Origin: Methylorubrum aminovorans
GTDB lineage: Bacteria > Pseudomonadota > Alphaproteobacteria > Rhizobiales > Beijerinckiaceae
Direction: 5' to 3'
Assembly: GCF_022179725.1 (NCBI RefSeq)
Contig: NZ_BPRC01000023.1
Location: 1-64,000, forward strand
Length of the DNA stretch: 64,000 nucleotides
In this document: positions 25,791 to 34,377 of the stretch, piece by piece
Position numbering within the stretch: position 1 is the first letter of the stretch
How the letters are laid out: the number at the start of each line of letters is the position of its first letter
Program-made: the position numbers and the translations under genes
Notes under the pieces: generated by a model
The model's database searches: none
Seen by the model: the letters and a program-made list of their open reading frames with translations, nothing else
What the model was told of the DNA's origin: nothing

Positions 25791-26711
25791 GTGATCGCGG
25801 TCAAGCGGAGAGCGGGCGTGCACCGCTACCGCTGCCAGGGCTGCCGCCTGAATCGCGAGAGCATCGACCCCCTCGTCGTGCTGCGGATCCTGCCGGTTCG
25901 GGATGCGCGCTTCAACCTGTTGGCGAGTGAGGCGGTGATGTTGCGGCGTGAACTCGCGGAGCGCGTGCGCTACCAGCGCCGCCTGCAGTCACTGCTGCGC
26001 GAGCGCGATATGCTGCTGGCCGACCTGCGCAGCACCGCCCAGGCCCGGACCCGCGCCGAGCGCGACCGGGACGCGGTTCTGGCTCAGCTCTACCGGGCGC
26101 ATCACGCGGAGCGGGAACGCCTCGCCCGCGAGCTTCACGACGAGGCCGGCCAGCAGCTCGCATGGTTGAAGCTGCGGCTGGACCGGTTGCGGCGCGAGCC
26201 GTCACCCGAGGAAATCGGGGCGATGCTGAAGCAGGTCGATGCGATCTCGGCCAGCCTGCGTCAGGTGGTTCGGGAACTACGCCCGGTGGCGCTGACCGAG
26301 CTCGGCCTCATCCTCGCCCTGTCCGGGCTCGTGCGGGAGTGGTCGGATCGGTGCGGAATCCCCATCGAATTCCAGCTCTCCGGAATCACGGTGCCCCTCA
26401 CGCCGGAGACCGAGGTGACGATCTTCCGGCTCGTTCAGGAAGCCCTGACCAACGTCGTCAAGCACGCACCGGGGGTGCGCCACGTTTCCGTGACCCTGCA
26501 ATACGCCCGCGCCGACGTCACGCTGGCGATCGAGGATGACGGACCGGGCCTCAAAATCGAGCCGGCGCCGGACGCGCGTCGCGCGGGGAGCGGGTTCGGC
26601 CTCGCGGGGATGCGCGAGCGGCTGACGCTGCTCGGGGGACAGCTCATGATCGAATCGCCTCCTGGCGGCGGGACGACGATTCTGGCGCGTTTGCCGATGA
26701 CAGGGGACTGA
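25791..26711 (+). CDS. Sensor histidine kinase, HisKA_3 type (N-terminus probably truncated by frameshift)
   Basis: 306 residues in this frame. After the end of a PAS-like sensor region and a long coiled coil (about 50-110, LLRERDMLLADLRSTAQARTRAERD), the phospho-acceptor His116 lies in RLARELHDEAGQQLAWLK, the HisKA_3 (NarX/DegS) motif. The HATPase domain has the N box (QEALTNVVKHA), G1 (EDDGPGL) and G2 (GFGLAGMRERL). There are no membrane segments, so it is cytosolic. It is 1 nt upstream of a LuxR-type response regulator, its obvious partner. The upstream part of the sensor domain is out of frame (see 25549-25790), so GTG 25791 may be only an apparent start. The input signal is unknown. Confidence 0.88.
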   Translation: MIAVKRRAGVHRYRCQGCRLNRESIDPLVVLRILPVRDARFNLLASEAVMLRRELAERVRYQRRLQSLLRERDMLLADLRSTAQARTRAERDRDAVLAQLYRAHHAERERLARELHDEAGQQLAWLKLRLDRLRREPSPEEIGAMLKQVDAISASLRQVVRELRPVALTELGLILALSGLVREWSDRCGIPIEFQLSGITVPLTPETEVTIFRLVQEALTNVVKHAPGVRHVSVTLQYARADVTLAIEDDGPGLKIEPAPDARRAGSGFGLAGMRERLTLLGGQLMIESPPGGGTTILARLPMTGD

Positions 26712-26712
26712 T

Positions 26713-27423
26713 ATGGGCAAGGCGGAAGCAAGGGTCAGGGTCGCCCTGATCGATGACCATCCGATCTTCAGAAGTGGCGTCCGCGGCCTGCTCGGCGAGA
26801 CCGCCGGCATCGAGGTCGTCGGGGAGGCGAGCGACGGACGGCACGCTCTGAATCTCGTCCACCGGACGCGGCCCGACGTCGTTGTCATGGATATCACTAT
26901 GACCGGCATGAGTGGGCTCGCCGTGGCCCGCGCGCTGCGCGAGGCGGGCTCGACGGTGCACATCGTGTTTCTGACGGTCAACGAGGATCTCGCCTTCGTC
27001 GACGAGGCCCTGAGCGCGGGCGCCCAGGGCTACGTCCTGAAGCGCTCCGCCGGCACCAGCCTGCTGGAGGCCATCGAGGTCGTCGTTTCCGGCGGCCGTT
27101 ATGTCGACACCGAGATGCGTGCGGCCCCCTCTCCGCCCGGCCGCACGGAGGCCGGGCCGCCCGCTCCCCATCCCGGCGAGGAGGGCGGCCTCACCGTGCG
27201 GGAGCGCGAGGTGCTCCGGCTCATCGCCTTCGGAATGACCATGAAGGAGGTCAGCCTCTCGATGTCGATCTCGGTGGCCTCGGTCGATACCTACAAGATC
27301 CGCGGTTGTAAAAAGCTCGGTCTCCGCTCCCGCGCCAGCATCGTCCGCTACGCCCTCGGACAAGGCTGGCTCGAGACGGAGAATAGGCGCCCCTCACCCG
27401 ATCGGCCACCATCCTTGATGTGA
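26713..27423 (+). CDS. LuxR/NarL-family response regulator
   Basis: 236 residues. The receiver domain is canonical: acidic pair Asp14/Asp15 (LIDDHPIFRSG), phospho-acceptor Asp60 (DVVVMDITM), Thr88 and Lys110 (GYVLK). A Pro-rich linker (about 135-158) leads to a NarL-type HTH (LTVREREVLRLIAFGMTMKEVSLSMSISVASVDTYKIR). It starts 1 nt after the kinase stop, so the pair is co-translated. In contrast with the two divergent LuxR proteins, this regulator has every residue needed for phosphorylation. Likely targets include the LuxR-1/LuxR-2 and glycosyltransferase genes across the AT-rich spacer, but this is inferred from position only. Confidence 0.94.
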   Translation: MGKAEARVRVALIDDHPIFRSGVRGLLGETAGIEVVGEASDGRHALNLVHRTRPDVVVMDITMTGMSGLAVARALREAGSTVHIVFLTVNEDLAFVDEALSAGAQGYVLKRSAGTSLLEAIEVVVSGGRYVDTEMRAAPSPPGRTEAGPPAPHPGEEGGLTVREREVLRLIAFGMTMKEVSLSMSISVASVDTYKIRGCKKLGLRSRASIVRYALGQGWLETENRRPSPDRPPSLM

Positions 27424-27614
27424 GCTTTTCGAAAACACCCTTTCGATCCCGCAGCCTCGACAACCCCTCGAGGCCATCCTGCGCCCTCGCCGCGATCTTC
27501 GGGACGTTCGATCGGATCACTTGCCGGAAGCGCCCGCCGCTTCAGAGCGCCTCACACATCACCCGCTGCGCTTTCCTCGCCCGAGTGAGGCTGATCGGCG
27601 ACCGTGAGTCTGGT

Positions 27615-27760
27615 CATACCGAATCCGGTCGATCCCTTCGGGATAGCGGATTTGGTCGTCGGCGGGATCCCATCGCGCCCGCGCGATGGGCGCCTTCCTC
27701 AAGCGCCGCGCGGGCTTGATGATACGCTCCCCGCTCCGATCAAGCGGAGACCTTATCAAA
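27615..27760 (+). repeat. Dispersed repeat, copy 1 (flanks TetR gene)
   Basis: It starts CATACCGAATCCGG and ends CCGATCAAGCGGAGACC then TTATCAAA. The same order of blocks occurs at 28407-28512 in the same orientation. This copy has an extra ~35 bp including a perfect palindrome CCCATCGCG-CCCG-CGCGATGGG (27669-27690). It accounts for most of the 342-bp space between the response regulator and TetR genes. Confidence 0.8.
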
Positions 27761-27765
27761 GACAC

Positions 27766-28326
27766 TCAGCCGAGTTCCTGCGCCGCGCGCTCCAGGGCCC
27801 CGAGAAGAGGTTCGATCTGCGCAGCACTCAGATCGTGGAAGCCGAGGGAGCGGCCCATCACGACGCCGAGCAGCGCGAAGAACAGGGCGGCCCCGACCCC
27901 CGCCGGTCCCTCCGCGGCCTCGAAGCGGGCGAGCCGCTCGGCCACGAAGGCGCGATATCCGGCGAGCGCATCCGGATTCTCGGCGGAGGCGAGCAGCAGG
28001 GCCCGACTGAAGTCTTCCTCCTCGCGGTAGCTGCGGCGCAGGTGCTCGATCATGCCGAGCGCAAGCCCCGAGGCTCCGCCCGCCCGCTCCGCCTCACAGG
28101 CGGCGATGCCGGCGCGCAGGTGCTGCAGCTTGCGATCGACCAGGGCGAGGATCAGCGCGTCCTTCGAGGCATAGTGGTGCAGCACGCCGCCCTTGCTCAG
28201 GCCCGCCTCCGCCGCCACCGCATCGATGGTCAGGGCCCGCGCATCGCCGCGGCGCAGCACCGCACCCGCCGCATCGAGAATCACTTCCGCACGGTCGTCG
28301 CGGCGGCTGCGCGTCCTCTGCGCCAT
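27766..28326 (-). CDS. TetR-family transcriptional regulator
   Basis: 186 residues from ATG 28326 (MAQRTRSRRDDRAEVILDAAG). The N-terminal HTH is classical TetR (ALTIDAVAAEAGLSKGGVLHHYASKDALILAL). The C-terminal helices form a TetR_C-type ligand pocket, with no known ligand. It is divergent from a two-adaptor RND efflux operon, the usual arrangement for a local repressor. A perfect ACCGTC-TG-GACGGT dyad lies at 28560, upstream of that operon. The gene is flanked on both sides by direct copies of a dispersed repeat. The upstream frame extension to 28458 is encoded by that repeat and is rejected. Confidence 0.93.
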   Translation of the reverse strand: MAQRTRSRRDDRAEVILDAAGAVLRRGDARALTIDAVAAEAGLSKGGVLHHYASKDALILALVDRKLQHLRAGIAACEAERAGGASGLALGMIEHLRRSYREEEDFSRALLLASAENPDALAGYRAFVAERLARFEAAEGPAGVGAALFFALLGVVMGRSLGFHDLSAAQIEPLLGALERAAQELG

Positions 28327-28406
28327 GATCGACCCCGAACCCCGTACGCCGTCCCGGACACCGGATCCGGTCTCTGCCGCTGAACAATCGCCCGATGACG
28401 TCTTCT

Positions 28407-28512
28407 CATACCCAATCCGATTGATCCCTTCGGGATGGCGGATTCGGCCGTCGCTCAAGCGCCGCGCGGGCTGGTCCGCTCCCCGCTCCGATCAAGCGGA
28501 GGCCGTATCAAA
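28407..28512 (+). repeat. Dispersed repeat, copy 2 (flanks TetR gene)
   Basis: It shares with copy 1 CATACC-AATCCG, GATCCCTTCGGGAT, TCAAGCGCCGCGCGGGCT, CGCTCCCCGCTCCGATCAAG and a closing GTATCAAA, but lacks the ~35-bp palindromic block. It lies within the 359-bp space between the divergent TetR and efflux genes, upstream of the candidate operator. Confidence 0.8.
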
Positions 28513-28559
28513 CGCGCAGAGCGCGCAGAGACGGCTCGCCTCACTAGCAAAGATTAAAA

Positions 28560-28573
28560 ACCGTCTGGACGGT
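28560..28573. promoter_or_regulatory. Candidate TetR operator of the efflux operon
   Basis: The sequence ACCGTCTGGACGGT is an inverted repeat with perfect 6-bp arms and a 2-bp centre, 112 bp upstream of the first adaptor gene. Its size and symmetry match TetR-family operators. Regulator binding is inferred from its position next to the divergent TetR gene. Confidence 0.6.
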
Positions 28574-28685
28574 CGGTAGGATAGTCGATAAGCCTGCGCC
28601 GCGAAAGACGCCTTGGCGGAAGGGGGGCGCCTATCTCGTCCCAATCCCACGCCTGCGCCTCGTCCTCTGCCCGGAACCTCGGCCG

Positions 28686-29861
28686 ATGTCCTCAGGGCTC
28701 CGCCCCGTCCTCACCGCCGCTGTGCTCGCAACGGCCCTCTCGGCCCTTCCCGTCACCGCGGCGCTCCCGGCGGGCACGCCGGCAGCATCTCCGGTGCCGG
28801 AGGTGGAAGACCCCTCCGTTGTGCTGGTACGCGTGGTGACCGCCAGGAAGGGGCCGGTCACCTCGGACGTGGTGCTGACCGGTGACGTCCAGGCCCAGGC
28901 CCAGACCAACATCGCCTTCCGCACCAACGGCAAGGTCGCCGAGCGCCGGGTCGAGGTCGGCGACCACGTCACCGCCGATCAGGTGCTGGCGGTCTTGGAG
29001 CCGCTGGTGCAGCGGGCCAACCTCGACAATGCCCGCGCCGCCCTCGTCTCGGCGGAGGCACAGCTCACCCAGGCCAAGGTGACCTTCGAGCGCCAGAAGC
29101 AGCTCATCGGCGGCGGCTACACGACGCGCCCGGCCTACGACAATGCCGAGCAGCAATTGCGCACCTCGCAGGCCGCGGTCGATTCGGCCAAGGCGGCGCT
29201 CGGGACCGCCGAGGAACAGCTCTCCTACACCGAGTTGAGGGCGGGCGTGCCCGGCATCGTCATGAGCCGCACCTTCGAGGTCGGGCAGGTGGTGCAGTCG
29301 GGCCAGGCGGTGATGGTGCTGGCCCAGGACGGCCCGCGCGACGCGGTGTTCAACGTCTACGAGGCGCTGACCGCACACCCGCCCGGCGACAAGACGATTC
29401 ACGTCACCCTCCAGTCCGACCCTGCGGTGTCGGTCAATGGCCATGTGCGCGAGATCTCGCCGACGGTGGATGCGGCGAGCGGGACGGTGCGCGTCAAGGT
29501 CGGGCTGGACGAGACCCCGCCGGCGATGTCGCTGGGCGCCGTGGTGATCGGCCGGGGACGCTTCGCCTCGCGGGAGGCGGTGGTGCTGCCGTGGTCGGCC
29601 CTCTACCGCTCCGACGGCCGCCCGGCGGTGTGGATCTACGATGCCGGGGCGGGCACGGTCTCGATCCGCGATGTCGAGATCGACCGCTACGGCTTCGACG
29701 ACATCGTGCTCAAGAACGGCGTCGCGCCCGGCGAGACGGTGGTGATCGCCGGGATCCAGTTCCTGCGTCCGGGCCAGCACGTCGCGCTGGCAGGGCCGGC
29801 GACCACGGACGAGGCCTCGCGGGACGCGGCAAAGGCCGCGGCGGGGGAGGGGGGACGATGA
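28686..29861 (+). CDS. RND efflux periplasmic adaptor subunit 1 (TriA-like)
   Basis: 391 residues with a signal peptide (LTAAVLATALSALPVTAALPAG). It is a HlyD/AcrA-type membrane fusion protein: lipoyl halves around VLTGDVQAQAQTNIAFRTNGKVAERRVEVGDHVTADQVLAVLE and ELRAGVPGIVMSRTFEVGQVVQSGQAVMVLA, separated by a helical hairpin (about 115-180). Beta-barrel and membrane-proximal domains follow. There is no lipobox Cys, unlike the second adaptor. First gene of a three-gene operon, it overlaps the next gene (ATGA). The adaptor joins the inner-membrane RND pump to an outer-membrane channel, which is not encoded here. Confidence 0.92.
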   Translation: MSSGLRPVLTAAVLATALSALPVTAALPAGTPAASPVPEVEDPSVVLVRVVTARKGPVTSDVVLTGDVQAQAQTNIAFRTNGKVAERRVEVGDHVTADQVLAVLEPLVQRANLDNARAALVSAEAQLTQAKVTFERQKQLIGGGYTTRPAYDNAEQQLRTSQAAVDSAKAALGTAEEQLSYTELRAGVPGIVMSRTFEVGQVVQSGQAVMVLAQDGPRDAVFNVYEALTAHPPGDKTIHVTLQSDPAVSVNGHVREISPTVDAASGTVRVKVGLDETPPAMSLGAVVIGRGRFASREAVVLPWSALYRSDGRPAVWIYDAGAGTVSIRDVEIDRYGFDDIVLKNGVAPGETVVIAGIQFLRPGQHVALAGPATTDEASRDAAKAAAGEGGR

Positions 29862-30988
29862 GGCGCAGGCTCCTCGTCGCCGCCGGTGCCTCCATGCTGG
29901 CCGCCTGCCAACCGTCGCAGGAGGCACCGACGCCCCCCGTGCGGCCGGTCCTGACCACTCTGGCGCAACCCACCGACAGCGTGATCTTCGGCCCCTTCGC
30001 CGGCACAGTCGAGCCGCGATACCAGTCGCAGCTCGGCTTCCAGATCGGCGGCCGCGTGGTGGCGCGCGACGTCACCGTGGGCGACGTCGTGAAGAAGGGC
30101 CAGCGGTTGGCCGCCCTCGACCCGATCGTGTCGCGCTTCGACCTCAGCCGCGCCGAGGCGGAACTGGCCGACGCCAAGGCCCAGGCCGAGAACGCGACGG
30201 CCACCGAGGCGCGCACCCGGCGCCTGATGGAGGGCAACAACGTCACCCAGGCCCAGCTCGACGCGGCAGTCGCCCGACGCGACACCGCCCAGGCCCGCCT
30301 CGCCCAGGCCGGGGCGAGCCTGCAGAAGGCCCGCGACCAGATCGGCTATACCGAGCTGCACGCCGATTTCGACGGCGTCGTCACCCAGCGGCTCGCCGAG
30401 ATCGGGCAGGTGGTGAGCCCGGGGCAGGGGATCGTCACGCTCGCCCGGCCCGAGACCCGCGAGGCGGTGGTCGACATCCCCGAGACGCTGGCCGGCGCCA
30501 TGCCCAAGGACGGGCGGTTCACGGTGGTGCTCCAAAGCGCGCCGGAGATCACCGCCCGCGGACGGGTGCGTGAAGTCGCCCCCTTCGCCGAATCCGGCAC
30601 GCGCACCCGCCGCGTCCGCCTCACCCTGGAGGAGCCCGGCCCCGCCTTCCGCCTGGGGGCGACCATCACCGTCGCGCTGGAGCGCCGCATCGAGCGCCGC
30701 TTCGTCCTGCCGGCCACCGCGCTCCTTGATGCAGAGGGGCGCCGCTCGGTCTGGATCGTGCCGGAGGCCGGCCAACCGGGGAACGAGGCTGCCGACGACA
30801 CGCGGCCCGGCGAGTCGGGCAAACGGCGAGTCGAGCGCCGCGACGTCACCCTCGACGGCGACGGGCCGGACGGGAACGGACGCGTCGCCGTGCGCACGGG
30901 GCTGAAACCCGGCGAGCGGGTCGTGGTGGCGGGCGTCCACTCCCTGCGCGACGGCCAGACCGTCCGGCTGGCCGACGACCGGAACTGA
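29858..30988 (+). CDS. RND efflux periplasmic adaptor subunit 2, lipoprotein (TriB-like)
   Basis: 376 residues. A lipoprotein signal with lipobox LAAC places the lipidated Cys at 17. The lipoyl/barrel-sandwich domain (YQSQLGFQIGGRVVARDVTVGDVVKKGQRLAALDP and ELHADFDGVVTQRLAEIGQVVSPGQGIVTLA) flanks a helical hairpin; a beta-barrel (AVVDIPETLAGAM...) and a membrane-proximal domain ending VVVAGVHSLRDGQTVRLAD follow. Two different adaptors plus one pump is the arrangement of TriABC of Pseudomonas, in which both adaptors are needed. The ATG overlaps the stop of the first adaptor. Confidence 0.92.
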   Translation: MRRRLLVAAGASMLAACQPSQEAPTPPVRPVLTTLAQPTDSVIFGPFAGTVEPRYQSQLGFQIGGRVVARDVTVGDVVKKGQRLAALDPIVSRFDLSRAEAELADAKAQAENATATEARTRRLMEGNNVTQAQLDAAVARRDTAQARLAQAGASLQKARDQIGYTELHADFDGVVTQRLAEIGQVVSPGQGIVTLARPETREAVVDIPETLAGAMPKDGRFTVVLQSAPEITARGRVREVAPFAESGTRTRRVRLTLEEPGPAFRLGATITVALERRIERRFVLPATALLDAEGRRSVWIVPEAGQPGNEAADDTRPGESGKRRVERRDVTLDGDGPDGNGRVAVRTGLKPGERVVVAGVHSLRDGQTVRLADDRN

Positions 30989-31027
30989 GCCGGAACCCGG
31001 CGAGAGAGTCTGCAAAGGTTTCCGCGC

Positions 31028-34000
31028 GTGAAGGACTTCAACCTTTCCGACTGGGCGCTCGGCCACCGTTCGCTGGTCTGGTTCCTGATGCTCGTCTGCC
31101 TGGTGGCCGGCGTGATGGCCTATTCGCAGCTCGGCCGCGAGGAGGATCCGCCCTTTGCCATCAAGACCATGGTGGTCCAGGCGAGCTGGCCCGGCGCCAC
31201 GATCAAGGACACCCTCGATCAGGTCACCGACCGGATCGAGAAGGAGCTGCAGCAGATCAATGCCCTCGATTATGTGCGCAGCTACACCACGCCGGGCCAG
31301 TCGACGGTGTTCGTGCAGTTCCGCGACACGACGCGGAAGGAGGAGATCCAGCCCGCCTTCTACCAAGTGCGAAAGCGGCTGGGCGACATCCAGCACACCT
31401 TCCCGCAAGGGGTGCAGGGGCCGGCCTTCAACGATGAGTTCGGCGACGTCTACGGCAACGTCTACGCCTTCACCGCCGACGGCCTGACCCACCGGCAGTT
31501 GCGCGACTACGTCGAGGGCGTGCGCACCGAGATCCTGAAGGTGCCCAATATCGGCAAGACCCTGCTGATGGGCGTGCAGGGCGAGACGATCTACCTCGAC
31601 TTCTCGACCCGCAAGCTCGCGGGCTACGGCATCGACATCCAGGCGCTGATCAAGGCGCTGCAATCGCAGAACGCGGTCGCCGCCTCCGGCGTGGTCCAGG
31701 CGGGACCGGAGCGGGTGAGCTTGCGCGTCAGCGGCCAGTTCACGTCGGAGGACTCGCTGCGCAACGTCAATCTCCGCTTCAACGACCGCTTCTTCCGCCT
31801 CGCCGACGTCGCCGACATCTCCCGCGGCTACGAGGACCCGCCGGCCGCCCTGTTCCGCGTCGGCGGCAAGCCGGCGATCGGGCTCGCCATCGCCATGCGC
31901 CCCAACGCCAACCTCCTGAAGTTCGGCGAGGATCTGAAGGAGCGCATGCACCGCATCGAGGGCAAGCTGCCCATCGGCGTCGGCATCCACCTCGTCTCCG
32001 ACCAGCCCAAGATCGTCGAGGAAGCGGTCGGCGGCTTCACCAAGGCGCTGGTCGAGGCGGTCGTCATCGTGCTCGTGGTGAGCTTCGTCAGCCTCGGCCT
32101 GCGCGCCGGGCTCGTCGTCGCGATCTCGATCCCGCTCGTGCTCGCCATCGTGTTCGTGATCATGCAGATCATGGGCGTGACGCTGCAGCGGATCTCGCTC
32201 GGCGCCCTCATCATCGCGCTCGGACTCCTCGTCGACGACGCGATGATCACCGTCGAGATGATGGTGGCCCGCCTCGAACTCGGCGATAACCTGAAGAAGG
32301 CAGCGACCTACGCCTACACCTCCACCGCCTTCCCGATGCTCACCGGCACCCTGGTGACGGTGGCGGGCTTTTTACCGATCGGCTTCAACGGCTCGTCGGC
32401 GGGCGAGTACACCTACTCGCTGTTCGTGGTGATCGCCGCCTCGCTGCTGGTCTCCTGGGTGGTCGCGGTGCTGTTCGCGCCGCTGCTCGGCGTGACGATC
32501 CTCCCCAAGACCATGAAGCACCATACCGAGAAGCAGGGGCTGTTCACCCGCGCCTTCATGGCGGCCTTGCGGGTCGCGATGCGGCTGCGCTGGATCACCG
32601 TGATCGTCTGCGTCGTCCTGATGGGGCTCGCCGTCGTCGGGATGGGCCACGTGCAGCAGCAGTTCTTCCCCTCCTCCGATCGCTCCGAGGTGCTGGTCGA
32701 TCTGACCCTGCCGCAGAACGCCACCATTACCGAAACGCGGGCGCAGATGGACCGCTTCGAGGCCCACCTGAAGGATGACCCCGATATCGAGCGCTGGTCC
32801 TCCTATGTCGGCCAGGGCGCGGTGCGCTTCTACCTGCCGCTCGACCAGCAGCTCGCCAACGCCTTCTTCGGACAGATCGTGATCGTCACGAAATCCCTGG
32901 AGATCCGCGACCAGGTGATCGCGCGACTGCAAAAGATCGGCCGACACGACTTCGTCGGCACCGACGTGCTGGTCCAGCCGCTCAATCTCGGCCCGCCCGT
33001 GGGCCGCCCGATCCAGTACCGCCTCTCCGGGCCGAACGTGCAGGAAGTGCGCCGCCTCGCGCTCAAGCTTGCCGACGTGGTCGCCGCGGACAAGCGGCTC
33101 GCCGTGCCGACCTTCGACTGGAACGAGCCCGGCAAGGTGCTGCGCGTCGAGATCCTGCAGGACAAGGCGCGCCAGCTCGGCGTCACCAGCCAGGACATCG
33201 CCGGCATCCTCAACGGCATCGTCGGCGGCCAGGCGATCACGCAGGTGCGCGATTCGATCTACCTCGTGAACGTGGTCGGCCGGGCGCGCACCGTCGAGCG
33301 CACCTCGCTCGACACGCTCCAGAGCCTTCAGGTCGCGCTCTCCAACGGCTCGGTCGTGCCGATCCTGGCTTTCGCCAAGATCGACTACGACCTCGAACAG
33401 CCGATCGTCTGGCGCCGCGACCGGGTACCGACGCTGACGGTGCGTGCCACCATCAACGACGCGACCCAGCCGCCGACGATCGTCGCCGCGCTCCAGCCCG
33501 CCATCGACGCCTACGTTGCGGCGCTGCCGGAGGGCTACACGCTTGCCGTCGGCGGCGCGGTCGAGGAGGCGGGCAAGGGCCAGGGTCCGATCGCGGCCGT
33601 GGTGCCGGTGATGCTGCTGGCCATGGCCTTCTTCCTGATGATCCAGCTCCAGAGCTTCCAGAAGCTGTTCCTGGTGTTCTCGGTCGCGCCGCTCGGCCTG
33701 ATCGGGGTGGTTCCAGCGCTTCTGCTCTTCGACAAGCCGATGGGCTTCGTCGCAATCCTCGGCATCCTGGCCCTCATCGGCATCATCGTCCGCAACGCGG
33801 TGATCCTGGTGAGCCAGATCGAGGAATGCGAGGCGGAGGGGATGGAGCCCTGGGACGCGGTGGTGGAAGCCACCCGGCACCGCATGCGGCCGATCCTGCT
33901 CACTGCGGCGGCGGCGAGCCTGGGCCTGATCCCGATCGCTCGAGAGGTATTCTGGGGCCCGATGGCCTACGCGATGATCGGCGGTATCCTGGCGGCGACG

Positions 34001-34102
34001 GCGCTGACCCTGCTGTTCCTGCCCGCGCTCTATGTCGGCTGGTACCGAATCAAGCCGCCGCCGCGGGGCAAGGCGTCCGCGCGTCATGCCGTCGGGCACT
34101 GA
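31028..34102 (+). CDS. RND efflux transporter permease (TriC/AcrB-like)
   Basis: 1024 residues, typical for the RND superfamily. TM1 is near the N-terminus (SLVWFLMLVCLVAGVMAYSQLGREEDPPF). Two large periplasmic loops follow TM1 and TM7. TM4 carries the proton-relay pair in GLLVDDAMITVE, and the TM11-12 region includes GIIVRNAVILVSQIEE. The DP-PF segment and overall N-terminus group it with TriC-type pumps, not with heavy-metal CzcA pumps; the GLLVDDA motif also fits the hydrophobe/amphiphile class. It is expected to form a trimer that extrudes lipophilic drugs, detergents or biocides with the two adaptors upstream. Start is GTG at 31028, 39 nt after the second adaptor. TetR at 27766 probably represses the operon. 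Confidence 0.95.
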   Translation: MKDFNLSDWALGHRSLVWFLMLVCLVAGVMAYSQLGREEDPPFAIKTMVVQASWPGATIKDTLDQVTDRIEKELQQINALDYVRSYTTPGQSTVFVQFRDTTRKEEIQPAFYQVRKRLGDIQHTFPQGVQGPAFNDEFGDVYGNVYAFTADGLTHRQLRDYVEGVRTEILKVPNIGKTLLMGVQGETIYLDFSTRKLAGYGIDIQALIKALQSQNAVAASGVVQAGPERVSLRVSGQFTSEDSLRNVNLRFNDRFFRLADVADISRGYEDPPAALFRVGGKPAIGLAIAMRPNANLLKFGEDLKERMHRIEGKLPIGVGIHLVSDQPKIVEEAVGGFTKALVEAVVIVLVVSFVSLGLRAGLVVAISIPLVLAIVFVIMQIMGVTLQRISLGALIIALGLLVDDAMITVEMMVARLELGDNLKKAATYAYTSTAFPMLTGTLVTVAGFLPIGFNGSSAGEYTYSLFVVIAASLLVSWVVAVLFAPLLGVTILPKTMKHHTEKQGLFTRAFMAALRVAMRLRWITVIVCVVLMGLAVVGMGHVQQQFFPSSDRSEVLVDLTLPQNATITETRAQMDRFEAHLKDDPDIERWSSYVGQGAVRFYLPLDQQLANAFFGQIVIVTKSLEIRDQVIARLQKIGRHDFVGTDVLVQPLNLGPPVGRPIQYRLSGPNVQEVRRLALKLADVVAADKRLAVPTFDWNEPGKVLRVEILQDKARQLGVTSQDIAGILNGIVGGQAITQVRDSIYLVNVVGRARTVERTSLDTLQSLQVALSNGSVVPILAFAKIDYDLEQPIVWRRDRVPTLTVRATINDATQPPTIVAALQPAIDAYVAALPEGYTLAVGGAVEEAGKGQGPIAAVVPVMLLAMAFFLMIQLQSFQKLFLVFSVAPLGLIGVVPALLLFDKPMGFVAILGILALIGIIVRNAVILVSQIEECEAEGMEPWDAVVEATRHRMRPILLTAAAASLGLIPIAREVFWGPMAYAMIGGILAATALTLLFLPALYVGWYRIKPPPRGKASARHAVGH

Positions 34103-34377
34103 CGCAGGACGCCGACCGCGCGGAAGTGGTCTGTCCGGCGGGAAGATTCATCCCGTCGGCCGGAGCAAGACCGGACCTATTATGCAGTTTTCGCGCAGTG
34201 TAGGGAATATTGCGCGCTTAAACGCATCACCCCTGCTCTGTTTGCATAGCCGTTCTGTGTAACCTGCTGCGGCACCAAATTCTCTTTTCGTATGTCAACC
34301 CATCCGCTAGGCACGTGCCGAACGCCGCGGCAAGGCGGCGGCTTCGATCGTACCTTCAGGCGAGCCGGCTGCCCGCG

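Noticed and set aside
29687..31990. Long minus-strand open frame opposite the adaptor and RND genes
   Set aside because: Composition is that of an antisense shadow, and the plus-strand genes are unmistakable.
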